This document shows, one piece after another, positions 7,154 to 17,484 of a stretch of DNA of 21,908 bases (position 1 is the first letter of the stretch; each line of letters starts with the position of its first letter). The position numbers were made by a program, and so were the translations under genes. Below the pieces are notes generated by a model. The model was not told the origin of the DNA, ran no database searches, and worked only from the letters and a program-made list of their open reading frames with translations. This DNA is from JAUXFS01 sp050329575 (lineage in GTDB: Bacteria; Pseudomonadota; Alphaproteobacteria; Rhodospirillales; Defluviicoccaceae): contig JBHJOP010000098.1 of NCBI GenBank assembly GCA_050329575.1, positions 1 through 21,908 of the forward strand. Direction: 5' to 3'.

Positions 7154-8023
7154 ATGGCCTCGAGCACATCGACCTTTCAGTCGCTGATCCTGTCGTTGCA
7201 GTCGTTCTGGGCGGAGCGCGGCTGCGTCGTGCTGCAGCCGTTCGACATGGAGGTCGGTGCCGGCACCTTCCATCCGGCGACGACGCTGCGCGCCCTCGGC
7301 CCGGAGCCGTGGCGGACCGCCTATGTGCAGCCGTCGCGCCGGCCGACCGACGGTCGCTACGGCGAGAACCCCAACCGCCTGCAGCACTACTACCAGTTCC
7401 AGGTGCTGCTCAAGCCATCGCCCGAGGACTCACAGAACCTCTACCTGGAGAGCCTCTATCACCTCGGCATCGATCCGGGCGTGCACGACATCCGCTTCGT
7501 CGAGGACGACTGGGAGAGTCCGACGCTGGGTGCCTGGGGCCTCGGCTGGGAGGTCTGGTGCGACGGCATGGAGGTGACCCAGTTCACCTATTTCCAGCAG
7601 GTGGGCGGGATCGAATGCGCGCCGGTGTCGGTCGAACTGACCTACGGCCTGGAACGGCTCGCCATGTACATCCAGGGGGTCGAGAACGTCTACGACCTCG
7701 ACTGGGACGGCTGTGGCACCCGCTACGGCGACGTGTTCCTGCAGGCTGAGCGCGAGGGGTCCGCCTATAACTTCGAGATCGCCGATACCGGCCTTCTGTT
7801 CCGCCATTTCGCCGACGCCGAGGCCGAATGCCGGGCGGCGCTGGCGGCCGGGCTGGTGCTGCCGGCCTACGAGCAGTGCATCAAGGCCAGCCATCGCTTC
7901 AACCTGCTCGACGCGCGGGGCGTGATCAGCGTCACCGAGCGCGCCGCCTACATCGGCCGGGTGCGGGCGCTGGCGCGGGCGTGCTGCGAGGCGTGGCTGC
8001 AGAGCCGCGGCCACGGGACCTGA
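7154..8023 (+). CDS. glyQ: Glycine--tRNA ligase alpha subunit
   Basis: A 289-residue catalytic subunit of the bacterial alpha2beta2 glycyl-tRNA synthetase, which activates glycine with ATP and charges tRNA-Gly in the cytosol. The sequence is canonical throughout: FQSLILSLQSFW start, GAGTFHPATTLR, the class II motif 2 region YVQPSRRPTDGRYGENPNR, EVWCDGMEVTQFTYFQQ and the motif 3 stretch ELTYGLERLAMY. The ATG at 7154 has only a weak GAAGAG ribosome site. Length matches the family. It lies 3 bp from glyS, and the pair form one enzyme; this split form is typical of most proteobacteria, in contrast to the single-chain alpha2 type. Confidence 0.98.
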   Translation: MASSTSTFQSLILSLQSFWAERGCVVLQPFDMEVGAGTFHPATTLRALGPEPWRTAYVQPSRRPTDGRYGENPNRLQHYYQFQVLLKPSPEDSQNLYLESLYHLGIDPGVHDIRFVEDDWESPTLGAWGLGWEVWCDGMEVTQFTYFQQVGGIECAPVSVELTYGLERLAMYIQGVENVYDLDWDGCGTRYGDVFLQAEREGSAYNFEIADTGLLFRHFADAEAECRAALAAGLVLPAYEQCIKASHRFNLLDARGVISVTERAAYIGRVRALARACCEAWLQSRGHGT

Positions 8024-8026
8024 GCG

Positions 8027-10138
8027 ATGGCGGAACTGTTGTTCGAACTGCTCAGCGAAGAGATCCCGGCGCGCATGCAGGCGCGGGCGGCCGACGACCT
8101 CAAGCGTCTCGTCTGCGAGGGCCTCACCGCCGCGCAACTGTCCTACACCGGCGCCGTGGCCCACGTCACGCCGCGGCGGCTGGTGCTGGTCGTCGACGGG
8201 CTGGCCGAGAAACAGCCCGACGTTCGGGTCGAGCGCAAGGGTCCGCGGGTCGGATCCCCCCAAGCCGCGATCGACGGTTTCCTCAGAAGCGCGGGCCTTG
8301 CCTCGCTCGATCAGGCGGAGGTCAGGCAGGTCGGCAAGCACGACTTCTATTTCGCCTCTCTGGATCAGACCGGCCGACCGACGATCGAGTTGCTTCGCGA
8401 CATTCTCACAGGGGCGATCAAGGCGCTGCCGTGGCCGAAATCGATGCGCTGGGCGGAGACCGCGTTCACCTGGGTGCGGCCGCTGCAGAACATCCTCGCC
8501 GTGTTCGCCGGGCAGAAGGTCAAGCTGTGGATCGACGACGTGCCGCGCCCGGATCACGGACTTCACGCCAACGCGAACACTCGCGGCCACCGGTTTCTGG
8601 CGCCGCGCCGGCTCGAGGTCCGCGACTTCGCCGACTACAAGGCGCAGCTGACGACGGCGAAGGTGATCATCGATCGCGCCGAACGACGGGCGCTGATCGT
8701 CGAGGGCGCGGAAAGGCTCGCCGCCGCCGAGGGTTTGGCGGTGCGCAGCGACGAGGGCCTGCTCGACGAGGTGGTCGGCCTGGTCGAGTGGCCGGTGCCG
8801 ATGATCGGCCGGATCGACGCCGAATTCATGGACGTGCCCGACGAGGTGCTGATCACCGCCATGCGGTCGCACCAGAAGTACTTCTCCCTGGTCGGCGGTG
8901 ACGGCCGGTTGGCGCCGCGGTTCGTCGTCGTCGCCAACACCGAGGGCCGCGACGGCGGCCGGGAGATCGTCGCCGGCAACGAACGGGTGCTGCGCGCCCG
9001 GTTGGCCGATGCCAAGTTCTTCTGGGATCAGGACCGCAAGCGAACGCTGGCCGACCGGGTGGAGAAGCTGTCGGAGCGGGTGTTCCACGCGAGGCTCGGC
9101 TCCGACCGCGAACGGGTGGAGCGGATCGCCGGACTGGCCCGCACGATCGCGCCCGATGCGGCGGCCGACGCCGACCTCGCCGAGCGGGCGGCGCGGCTGT
9201 GCAAGGCCGACCTGACCACCGAGATGGTGGGCGAGTTCCCCGAGCTGCAGGGCGTCATGGGCCGCTACTACGCCCTCAACGACGGCGAGCCGCCGGAGGT
9301 GGCGGAGGCCATCGCCGACCACTATTCGCCGCTCGGTCCCAGCGACCGTTGCCCGGCGGCGCCGGTCAGCGTCGCGGTGGCGTTGGCCGACAAGATCGAC
9401 ACCCTGGTCGGCTTCTTCGGCATCGACGAGAGGCCGACCGGCTCCAAGGATCCGTTCGCGCTCCGGCGGGCGGCGCTCGGCGCCATCCGCCTCATCGTCG
9501 AGAACCGCCTCCGGATGCCGCTGCTCACGGTGTTCGAGACCGCGCGCGAGGGTTATGTCCTGCAGAAGCCGACGGGCGAGCGGCCAACGTTCGGCGACCC
9601 GGGGCGGCTGGGCACCGATCTCCTCGAGTTCTTCGCCGACCGGCTGAAGGCGCACCTCCGCGGCGAGGGCGTGCGCCACGACCTGATCACCGCGGTGTTC
9701 GCCCGCGGCGGCGAGGACGATCTGGTCCGGTTGCTGGCGCGGGTCGACGCGCTAAAAGACTTCCTCGATACCGACGACGGTGCTAACTTGCTGACCGCCT
9801 ACAGGCGGGCGAGCAACATCGTCCGTATCGAAGAAAAAAGGGACACTACCAGCTACGACGGGGAGGCGGACGAAGGGCTTCTGGCGCAGGCCGAGGAGGC
9901 GGAGCTTTTCCGCGCGCTCGATCGGGCGAGGGGTGAGGTCGCCGAGGCACTGGCGGGCGAGCTCTTCGCCGACGCGATGGCGAGTCTCGCCAAGCTGCGC
10001 CCTTCGGTCGACTCGTTTTTCGATAACGTGACAGTGAACTGCGACGACGCGCGGCTGCGGGCGAACCGCTTGAGGCTGCTTTCGCAAATCCGATCCGCCC
10101 TCGGCGGCGTCGCGGAGTTTTCACACATCGAGGGATAG
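8027..10138 (+). CDS. glyS: Glycine--tRNA ligase beta subunit
   Basis: A 703-residue tRNA-binding subunit of glycyl-tRNA synthetase. It begins with the family's typical AELLFELLSEEIPARMQ, contains the RSHQKYF segment and the KADLTTEMVGEFPELQG block, the latter in the HD-like domain, and ends with a helical DALR-type anticodon-binding domain. The subunit recognises tRNA-Gly and is required for aminoacylation by the alpha subunit. It is separated by 3 bp from glyQ and 10 bp from ppdK, so all three are probably co-transcribed. Length and composition are normal; no frameshift is seen. Confidence 0.98.
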   Translation: MAELLFELLSEEIPARMQARAADDLKRLVCEGLTAAQLSYTGAVAHVTPRRLVLVVDGLAEKQPDVRVERKGPRVGSPQAAIDGFLRSAGLASLDQAEVRQVGKHDFYFASLDQTGRPTIELLRDILTGAIKALPWPKSMRWAETAFTWVRPLQNILAVFAGQKVKLWIDDVPRPDHGLHANANTRGHRFLAPRRLEVRDFADYKAQLTTAKVIIDRAERRALIVEGAERLAAAEGLAVRSDEGLLDEVVGLVEWPVPMIGRIDAEFMDVPDEVLITAMRSHQKYFSLVGGDGRLAPRFVVVANTEGRDGGREIVAGNERVLRARLADAKFFWDQDRKRTLADRVEKLSERVFHARLGSDRERVERIAGLARTIAPDAAADADLAERAARLCKADLTTEMVGEFPELQGVMGRYYALNDGEPPEVAEAIADHYSPLGPSDRCPAAPVSVAVALADKIDTLVGFFGIDERPTGSKDPFALRRAALGAIRLIVENRLRMPLLTVFETAREGYVLQKPTGERPTFGDPGRLGTDLLEFFADRLKAHLRGEGVRHDLITAVFARGGEDDLVRLLARVDALKDFLDTDDGANLLTAYRRASNIVRIEEKRDTTSYDGEADEGLLAQAEEAELFRALDRARGEVAEALAGELFADAMASLAKLRPSVDSFFDNVTVNCDDARLRANRLRLLSQIRSALGGVAEFSHIEG

Positions 10139-10148
10139 GAACGAAATC

Positions 10149-12830
<2,682 letters not shown>

Positions 12831-12856
12831 TCGCCCCCAGCGAAGGGACGCATGCG

Positions 12857-12886
12857 GACGAGGGGGCTTCGGCCCCCTCGTCTTTT
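12857..12886 (+). terminator. Intrinsic terminator after ppdK
   Basis: A perfect 11-bp stem GACGAGGGGGC (12857-12867) / GCCCCCTCGTC (12872-12882) with a TTCG tetraloop is followed by TTTT on the plus strand. The minus-strand side lacks a T-run, so it serves the plus-strand operon. Confidence 0.93.
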
Positions 12887-12930
12887 GCTCCCCCCTTGTC
12901 TCTTGCTTCTCTTGCCGCGTCGGCGGCCGG

Positions 12931-14721
12931 TCAGCGCAGCGGCCAGAACAGCGGTATGATGAGGGTCGCGGCCAGCCACATGATCATGTTCAACGGCAGG
13001 CCGATCCGGACGAAATCGACGAACCGGTAGCCGCCGGCGGTGTAGACGAAAGTGTTGGTCTGGTAGCCGATCGGGGTGGCGAAGCTGGCGGAGGCGGCGA
13101 ACATCACCGCGACCGCGAACGGCCGCGGATCGGCCCCCATCTGCTCGGCGACGCCGATGGCGATCGGCGTAATCAGAATGGCGGCGGCGTTGTTGCTCAT
13201 CACCTCGGTGACCACCGAGGTCGTCAGGTAGATCATCGACAGCACCGCGACCGGGCCGAGTGCCGCGACGAGGCCGGTGATCTGCTGCACGACCAGCATC
13301 GCCGCACCGCTGGTCTCCATCGCCCGGCCGAGGGCGAGCATGCCGAAGATCAGGATCAGGATCCGCCATTGGATCGCCCGGTAGGCCTCGTCGCCGTCGA
13401 CGCAACCGAAGACCACCGCCGCCGTCGCGGCGATCAGCGCCAGGGCGGCGATCGGCAGCACCTCGAAGCTGGCGAGTCCCATCATCGCGACCACCAGCAC
13501 GATCGCGAGCGGCGCCTTCTCGCGGCGAAAGGGCTTCTCGGTGGGGTGCGTGAGGTTGACGAGGTCCTGGCGGTCGAACAGGCGGGCGAGACCTTCCGGC
13601 GGTCCCTGCAGCAACAGGGTGTCCCCGAAGCCGAGCCGAAGTTGATCGAAGTTGTCCTGCAGCCGTTCCCGTTGCCGATGGATGGCGAGAATGTAGGTGC
13701 CGTACTGGCGGCGGAGATTGAGGTCGGCGACGCGCTGGCCGACCAGCTGGGAGAACGGGCCGACAATTCCTTCCATGATCGTCGCCGACTGGCTGGAGAT
13801 CGGTTCCAGCGCCGAGCCCTCGGGCGGCTCGAAGGCGATACCGCCGGCGTCGTGCAATCCGATGACGTCGCCGGCGCCGGTTCTGAGCACCAGGCGATCG
13901 CCGGGCTTCAGCCGGGGCGCCCCGTACTCGGGATCGAGCGAGACCCGATCGCGAATGAGATCGATGACGTGATAGCCCCGCTTGGCGGTGAGGCCCGCCT
14001 CCTCCAGGGTCTTGCCGACCAATGGCGACCGACTGGGGACGAGGACCTCGGTCAGAAACTGCCGTCGTGACGGATCCGGCAGGATATCGGCGAGAGACTG
14101 TCGATCGGGAAGGAGCCAGCGGCCGAACACCGTCAGGTAGACGATGCCGATCAGGCCCATCAGCACCCCGGGGACGGTGATCTCGAACATGCCGAACGCG
14201 GCGAGCCCGTGTTTCTGGGCGACGCCGTCGACCAGGATGTTGGTCGAGGTCCCGATCAGCGTGCAGGTGCCCCCGAAGATCGTGGCGTAGGACAGGGGGA
14301 TCAGCAGCTTCGACGGCGCGGCCTTGAGCGAGTGGGCCAAGGCGATGGCGACTGGCGTCAGGATCACCACCACCGGCGTGTTGTTGACGAACGCGGACAG
14401 CGCCATCACCAGGAGGCCCATGGCCGCCATCGCGGTCCACGGCGAGCGCCACCGCCGGCCGGTGATCGCATCGCCGAGGGCGCCGATGACGCCGGTGCGC
14501 TCGAGCGCCGCCGACAGCACGAACATGCAGGCGATGGTGATCGGGGCGCTGTTGCTGAACACCGCCAGCACCTCGCCGGTATCCAGGATGCCGAAGGCGA
14601 GCAGCGCGGCGACGGCGGCCATCGCGACGATGTCGGGGGTCAGGATCTCGCGGACGAAGCCGAAGAAGACGACGACGACGAGGACCAGGACGACGACGAT
14701 CTGCAGGGTTTCCCAACTCAT
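12931..14721 (-). CDS. SLC13/DASS-type permease with two RCK_C (TrkA-C) domains
   Basis: A 596-residue inner-membrane protein. Two hydrophobic halves of several helices each (about 5-205 and 400-596) flank a soluble insert with two TrkA-C-like domains (roughly 222-292 and 308-385). Characteristic loops are FVNNTPVV (111-118) and GTSTNI (157-162) in the first half and SNNAAA and GYQTN in the second, corresponding to the duplicated SNT-type substrate and sodium-binding motifs of divalent anion:sodium symporters. Bacterial relatives are often annotated as sulfate or dicarboxylate transporters, but the substrate cannot be set from sequence. RCK_C domains usually bind ligands and gate transport. 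A GGGAG site precedes the ATG at 14721. It stands alone, convergent with the ppdK operon. Confidence 0.9.
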   Translation of the reverse strand: MSWETLQIVVVLVLVVVVFFGFVREILTPDIVAMAAVAALLAFGILDTGEVLAVFSNSAPITIACMFVLSAALERTGVIGALGDAITGRRWRSPWTAMAAMGLLVMALSAFVNNTPVVVILTPVAIALAHSLKAAPSKLLIPLSYATIFGGTCTLIGTSTNILVDGVAQKHGLAAFGMFEITVPGVLMGLIGIVYLTVFGRWLLPDRQSLADILPDPSRRQFLTEVLVPSRSPLVGKTLEEAGLTAKRGYHVIDLIRDRVSLDPEYGAPRLKPGDRLVLRTGAGDVIGLHDAGGIAFEPPEGSALEPISSQSATIMEGIVGPFSQLVGQRVADLNLRRQYGTYILAIHRQRERLQDNFDQLRLGFGDTLLLQGPPEGLARLFDRQDLVNLTHPTEKPFRREKAPLAIVLVVAMMGLASFEVLPIAALALIAATAAVVFGCVDGDEAYRAIQWRILILIFGMLALGRAMETSGAAMLVVQQITGLVAALGPVAVLSMIYLTTSVVTEVMSNNAAAILITPIAIGVAEQMGADPRPFAVAVMFAASASFATPIGYQTNTFVYTAGGYRFVDFVRIGLPLNMIMWLAATLIIPLFWPLR

Positions 14722-14749
14722 GCGGCGCTCCCGTGCGGACTGGTCGGTC

Positions 14750-14779
14750 TGAATAGCGCACCGCCCCGGCCGGTGCCAG
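14750..14779 (-). promoter_or_regulatory. Weak candidate promoter for the SLC13 permease gene
   Basis: Minus-strand CTGGCA (14774-14779) and TATTCA (14750-14755) are 18 bp apart, each a 4-of-6 match at best. Position relative to the ATG at 14721 is reasonable. Confidence 0.25.
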
Positions 14780-14833
14780 GGGATGTCATGCCGCCGGTTG
14801 CCGTTGACAGCGGTCGCGCCGCTCGTCAGCGTG

Positions 14834-14869
14834 CGAGGGCGAGGGCGAGGGCGAGGGCGAGGGTGAGGG
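14834..14869. repeat. Tandem CGAGGG hexamer tract upstream of the HIT gene
   Basis: Five perfect CGAGGG units (14834-14863) and one TGAGGG variant lie 10 bp before the HIT start codon. The purine-rich repeat supplies several alternative ribosome-binding sequences and could vary in copy number by slippage. A perfect TTGACA (14804-14809) lies upstream but has no good -10 partner. Confidence 0.8.
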
Positions 14870-14879
14870 AGGGGCGGGC

Positions 14880-15296
14880 ATGCGGGATCCGGAGTGCATC
14901 TTCTGCAGGATTGTCGGCGGGGCGGTGCCGAGCATCAGGGTGTTCGAGGACGACCGCACGCTGGCGTTCATGGACATCAACCCGGCCAATCCGGGCCACG
15001 TGCTGGTGATTCCCAAGGCGCACGCGGCCGACATCTACGCGATCGACGAACCGTCGCTCACCGCGACCGTGGTCGCCGCCCGGCGGGTGGCGCGGGCGGT
15101 GAGGGCGGCGCTCGCCCCCGACGGCATCAACATCGTCCAGGCCAACGGCCCCGGTGCCGCCCAATCGGTCGCCCACTTCCATTGGCACGTGCTGCCGCGA
15201 CGCATCGACGACCGGCTGGCGCTCAACTGGGGACTGGTCGCCGGCGACCGCGACGCGATCGCGGCGGTTGCAGAACGGCTTCGCGACCACCTGTGA
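14880..15296 (+). CDS. HIT family hydrolase (Hint-like)
   Basis: A 138-residue nucleotide-binding hydrolase or transferase. The histidine triad HFHWHVLP gives H99, H101 (nucleophile) and H103. The N-terminal CIFC (6-9) and a later histidine are the zinc-type arrangement of Hint-group proteins, and NPGHVLVIPK (37-46) is the family strand. Hint enzymes hydrolyse AMP linked to lysine or other amines; the physiological substrate in bacteria is largely unknown. The ATG at 14880 follows the GAGGG repeat tract. The gene is probably monocistronic: it diverges from the permease and is followed by almost 500 bases without a gene. Confidence 0.93.
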   Translation: MRDPECIFCRIVGGAVPSIRVFEDDRTLAFMDINPANPGHVLVIPKAHAADIYAIDEPSLTATVVAARRVARAVRAALAPDGINIVQANGPGAAQSVAHFHWHVLPRRIDDRLALNWGLVAGDRDAIAAVAERLRDHL

Positions 15297-15319
15297 GGAG
15301 GCTCCGGCGGCGGGCGGCG

Positions 15320-15356
15320 TGACGACTTCTGACGATGCTTTTAGCGGTCGTGACGA
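15320..15356 (-). repeat. Three TCGTCA-core boxes in inverted orientation
   Basis: TGACGA occurs on the plus strand at 15320-15325, 15330-15335 and 15351-15356, spaced 10 and 21 bp. Read on the minus strand these are RTCGTCA boxes matching the two clusters 80-200 bp downstream, and all three lie on about the same helical face. Confidence 0.75.
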
Positions 15357-15435
15357 TAATCGTTGCTGCCCCGTGGCGGTCAAGTCCCTGAAAAGAAAGG
15401 AACCGGGCCGGGCCGCCCGCTTCGCGGCGTCGGCG

Positions 15436-15465
15436 ATCGTCATTTATCGTCATTTATCGTCAGTT
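15436..15465 (+). repeat. Three tandem decamers ATCGTCATTT
   Basis: TCGTCA cores at 15437, 15447 and 15457 recur exactly every 10 bp with near-identical flanks (ATCGTCATTT twice, then ATCGTCAGTT), followed by a T-run at 15464-15469. The decamer period resembles OmpR-family regulator sites such as TorR boxes. Confidence 0.85.
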
Positions 15466-15511
15466 TTTTCGGTCAACTCATTGATTCTCCAAGATTGCGC
15501 GTATCGCGCGT

Positions 15512-15531
15512 ATCGTCAAAAGTCGTCATGA
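15512..15531 (+). repeat. Two tandem decamers of the same box
   Basis: ATCGTCAAAA (15512-15521) and GTCGTCATGA (15522-15531) continue the family with the same 10-bp spacing, preceded by a CGCGTATCG repeat. Confidence 0.8.
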
Positions 15532-15790
15532 TCTGCGAGCAACGTATTGTCGGCATTGACGTTTCGCGCCTTCGCCAGATCACACTTCGGTTCGTAGGGC
15601 TATTCGCGAACGCCCGCTTTCGACCCGCCCGGGGGGATGCCGCCGCCCAGCGAACCCCGTCGCACGCCCCACCGTCTGGCATGTATATCCCCTCGTCGCG
15701 CCGAATTGAAGGAATAAATGCCTGGAGCGACGGGGCCGGTCACGCTCGGGTCGAGGGCCGGCGAACGGCGAGGGGCGCCTCAGCGGTCGC

Positions 15791-16279
15791 TCAGCCCATG
15801 CGGTGGTCGTCGGGGGTGTCGTGGTCGGGGTGCTGGAAGCTGCGGATCCTGGCGAGGCGGTCGGGGGTGGTGTTGTCCTCGGTGCGGAACGACGGCAGGC
15901 CGTCGGCGAGGTGGATCCAGCCGAGGCGGCTTTCGATGCCGAGGTGTTTGACGGGCGGGACGCGGTCGGGCTGGTCGAGGCTGCCGATGGCGATCTCGAT
16001 CCAGTCGCCGTCGATGTAGCGAAACGACAGCGGCGTGCCACAGTCACGGCAGAAGCCGCGCTCGACGATCGGCGAGCTAAGGTAGACGGCGGGCGCCCCG
16101 CGAGTCCAACGAACATCGGCGAGGCGGACCGGTGCCAACGGTGCGAAGACGTTGCCCATCGCCTTCTGGCACATCCGGCAATGACAGATCGACGCGCCCT
16201 CCGGCGCGGCGTAGAGAGCATAGCGGACGGCGCCGCACTGGCAGCCGCCGGTCAGCAACGGTTGGCGCGGTTCGGTCAT
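15791..16279 (-). CDS. GFA-domain (glutathione-dependent formaldehyde-activating enzyme-like) zinc protein
   Basis: A 162-residue protein of the GFA/CENP-V fold. Zinc ligands are visible as C13 and C15 (GGCQCGAVRY), C32, C34 and C37 (CHCRMCQ), and C77 and C80 (CRDCG). Despite the family name, most members are not shown to act on S-hydroxymethylglutathione, so only a zinc-binding GFA fold is asserted. The ATG at 16279 is chosen because GGAG lies six bases upstream; an ATG at 16291 has no ribosome site. The C-terminal tail is rich in Asp and His. It may share a transcript with the AraC-type gene upstream on the same strand, about 100 bp away. Confidence 0.88.
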   Translation of the reverse strand: MTEPRQPLLTGGCQCGAVRYALYAAPEGASICHCRMCQKAMGNVFAPLAPVRLADVRWTRGAPAVYLSSPIVERGFCRDCGTPLSFRYIDGDWIEIAIGSLDQPDRVPPVKHLGIESRLGWIHLADGLPSFRTEDNTTPDRLARIRSFQHPDHDTPDDHRMG

Positions 16280-16382
16280 CGTCGGCTCCATCAACGTCGG
16301 CGCAGCACGCGCGGGATCGTCTCGTGGCGACGTCCGCCAGGGCTCCCGTGCGAGCCCGGCTCGGCGCCCTGCCGCGCCATCG

Positions 16383-17393
16383 TCAGCCGGCGGCGGTGCG
16401 ATGGCGGTGGGGGGTGATCCCGGTCCATCGGCGGCAGGCGTGAATGAACGAATCGAACTCGGCGTAGCCGAGCAGGAACGCGATCTGGCGGAGCGTCAGC
16501 CGTCGCTGCTTCAGGTAGCGGAGCGCCAGCCGGCGGCGGATGTCGTCGATCATCCGCTTGTAGACGAACCCGTCCGCCTTCAGCCGCCGCTCCAGGGTTC
16601 GGATGGTGAGGCCGAGTTCGTCGGCGACCGCGCCGATCCTGGCGTCGCCGACCGGCAGGTTGCGAACGATCAGCTCGCGCACGCGGTAGGAGAGGTCCGG
16701 CGTCCGCGGCGCCTCGCCGAGCACCGCGCGGCCGTGGCGATCGACCCGCCGTCCGAACGGCACGTCGAGGCCGCGCACCGGCCGGTCGAGATCGTCGGTA
16801 TCGAGGAGGAGGACGGTCCCGGGCTGGTCGAAGCGGGCGGGGGCACCGAGCAGCTTCTCGCAGGCGCCGATCCGGGGCGGCGCCGGCTGGGCGAAGGCGA
16901 CCTCCACCGGTCCGACCAGCGGGTCGGTCACCGACCGGACCAGTCCGACGAGCAGGCCGACGCCGAGCGCCGTCGCCTGGCCGCCGGCGGCCACCCGCGG
17001 GTCGTCGATCCTCAGCTCAAGGGCGGTGCGCTTGCGCTTGACGTCGATCGCGAGGATCAGGCCCTCGTCCTGCACGTGCAGGCAGCGCGCCAAGCTGGTC
17101 AGCGCGTCCTCCAGGGTGGCGGCCGTGGTCATCACGAAGCCGAACAGCCCGGCCTGGGCGGGAGCGACGGTGATCCCGAGCCGCAGCCCGAGCACCGGAT
17201 CGGCGAGGTGCTCGGCGGCGAGTTCCAGCAGCGCCGCGTGCTTGTGGAAGGGGATGCGGGCGTCGCGATCGCGAAGCTGGGCCTGGCGCAGCCCGGCATC
17301 GCGCAATGTCCCGCCGGCCGCGAGCCGCGCCCGCTGCAACCGCGCCACCGTGAGCGCGGCCCATCGGGCATCGACGGTCGGAACGACGGCCAT
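16383..17393 (-). CDS. AraC family transcriptional regulator with Arabinose_bd-type N-terminal domain
   Basis: A 336-residue regulator. The N-terminal ~190 residues fit the Arabinose_bd family (PF12625-like, as in OruR-type regulators), including the LLELAAEHLADPVLGLRLG segment. The C-terminal ~100 residues are an AraC DNA-binding domain with two helix-turn-helix motifs: IGAVADELGLTIRTLERRLK for the first and LRQIAFLLGYAEFDSFIHACRRWTG for the second. The effector is unknown. Neighbours on the same strand are a GFA protein downstream and a secreted esterase upstream, so it may control one of them. Length is normal and both helix-turn-helix units are complete. Confidence 0.93.
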   Translation of the reverse strand: MAVVPTVDARWAALTVARLQRARLAAGGTLRDAGLRQAQLRDRDARIPFHKHAALLELAAEHLADPVLGLRLGITVAPAQAGLFGFVMTTAATLEDALTSLARCLHVQDEGLILAIDVKRKRTALELRIDDPRVAAGGQATALGVGLLVGLVRSVTDPLVGPVEVAFAQPAPPRIGACEKLLGAPARFDQPGTVLLLDTDDLDRPVRGLDVPFGRRVDRHGRAVLGEAPRTPDLSYRVRELIVRNLPVGDARIGAVADELGLTIRTLERRLKADGFVYKRMIDDIRRRLALRYLKQRRLTLRQIAFLLGYAEFDSFIHACRRWTGITPHRHRTAAG

Positions 17394-17484
17394 GCTGCTG
17401 TCTCCGGCGGCAATCCGCCGCCCGCGGGTGGGCGGCCCCGATGCTCACACCGAGGGACGATGCAACCACAGCCGGCGGCAAAGA

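Larger units (their letters stand above)
15297..15790. other. Gene-free convergent intergenic region with clustered TCGTCA boxes
   Basis: These 494 bases lie between the stops of the HIT and GFA genes. They are more AT-rich than the flanks between about 15430 and 15535. Apart from the box array listed separately, there is a short direct repeat of CGCGTATCG near 15498-15515. No convincing gene is seen: the one open frame, from an ATG at 15529, has unbiased third positions and continues antisense through the GFA gene. Confidence 0.65.

Noticed and set aside
7430..9679. 749-codon minus-strand ORF
   Set aside because: Antisense to glyQ/glyS; composition is Arg/His/Gly-rich with no domain.
15529..16019. 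ORF opening with MICEQRIVGIDVS, reminiscent of IS110 transposase N-termini
   Set aside because: Only about ten residues resemble the family; no further DEDD or C-terminal motif follows, third positions are unbiased, and the frame continues antisense to the GFA gene.
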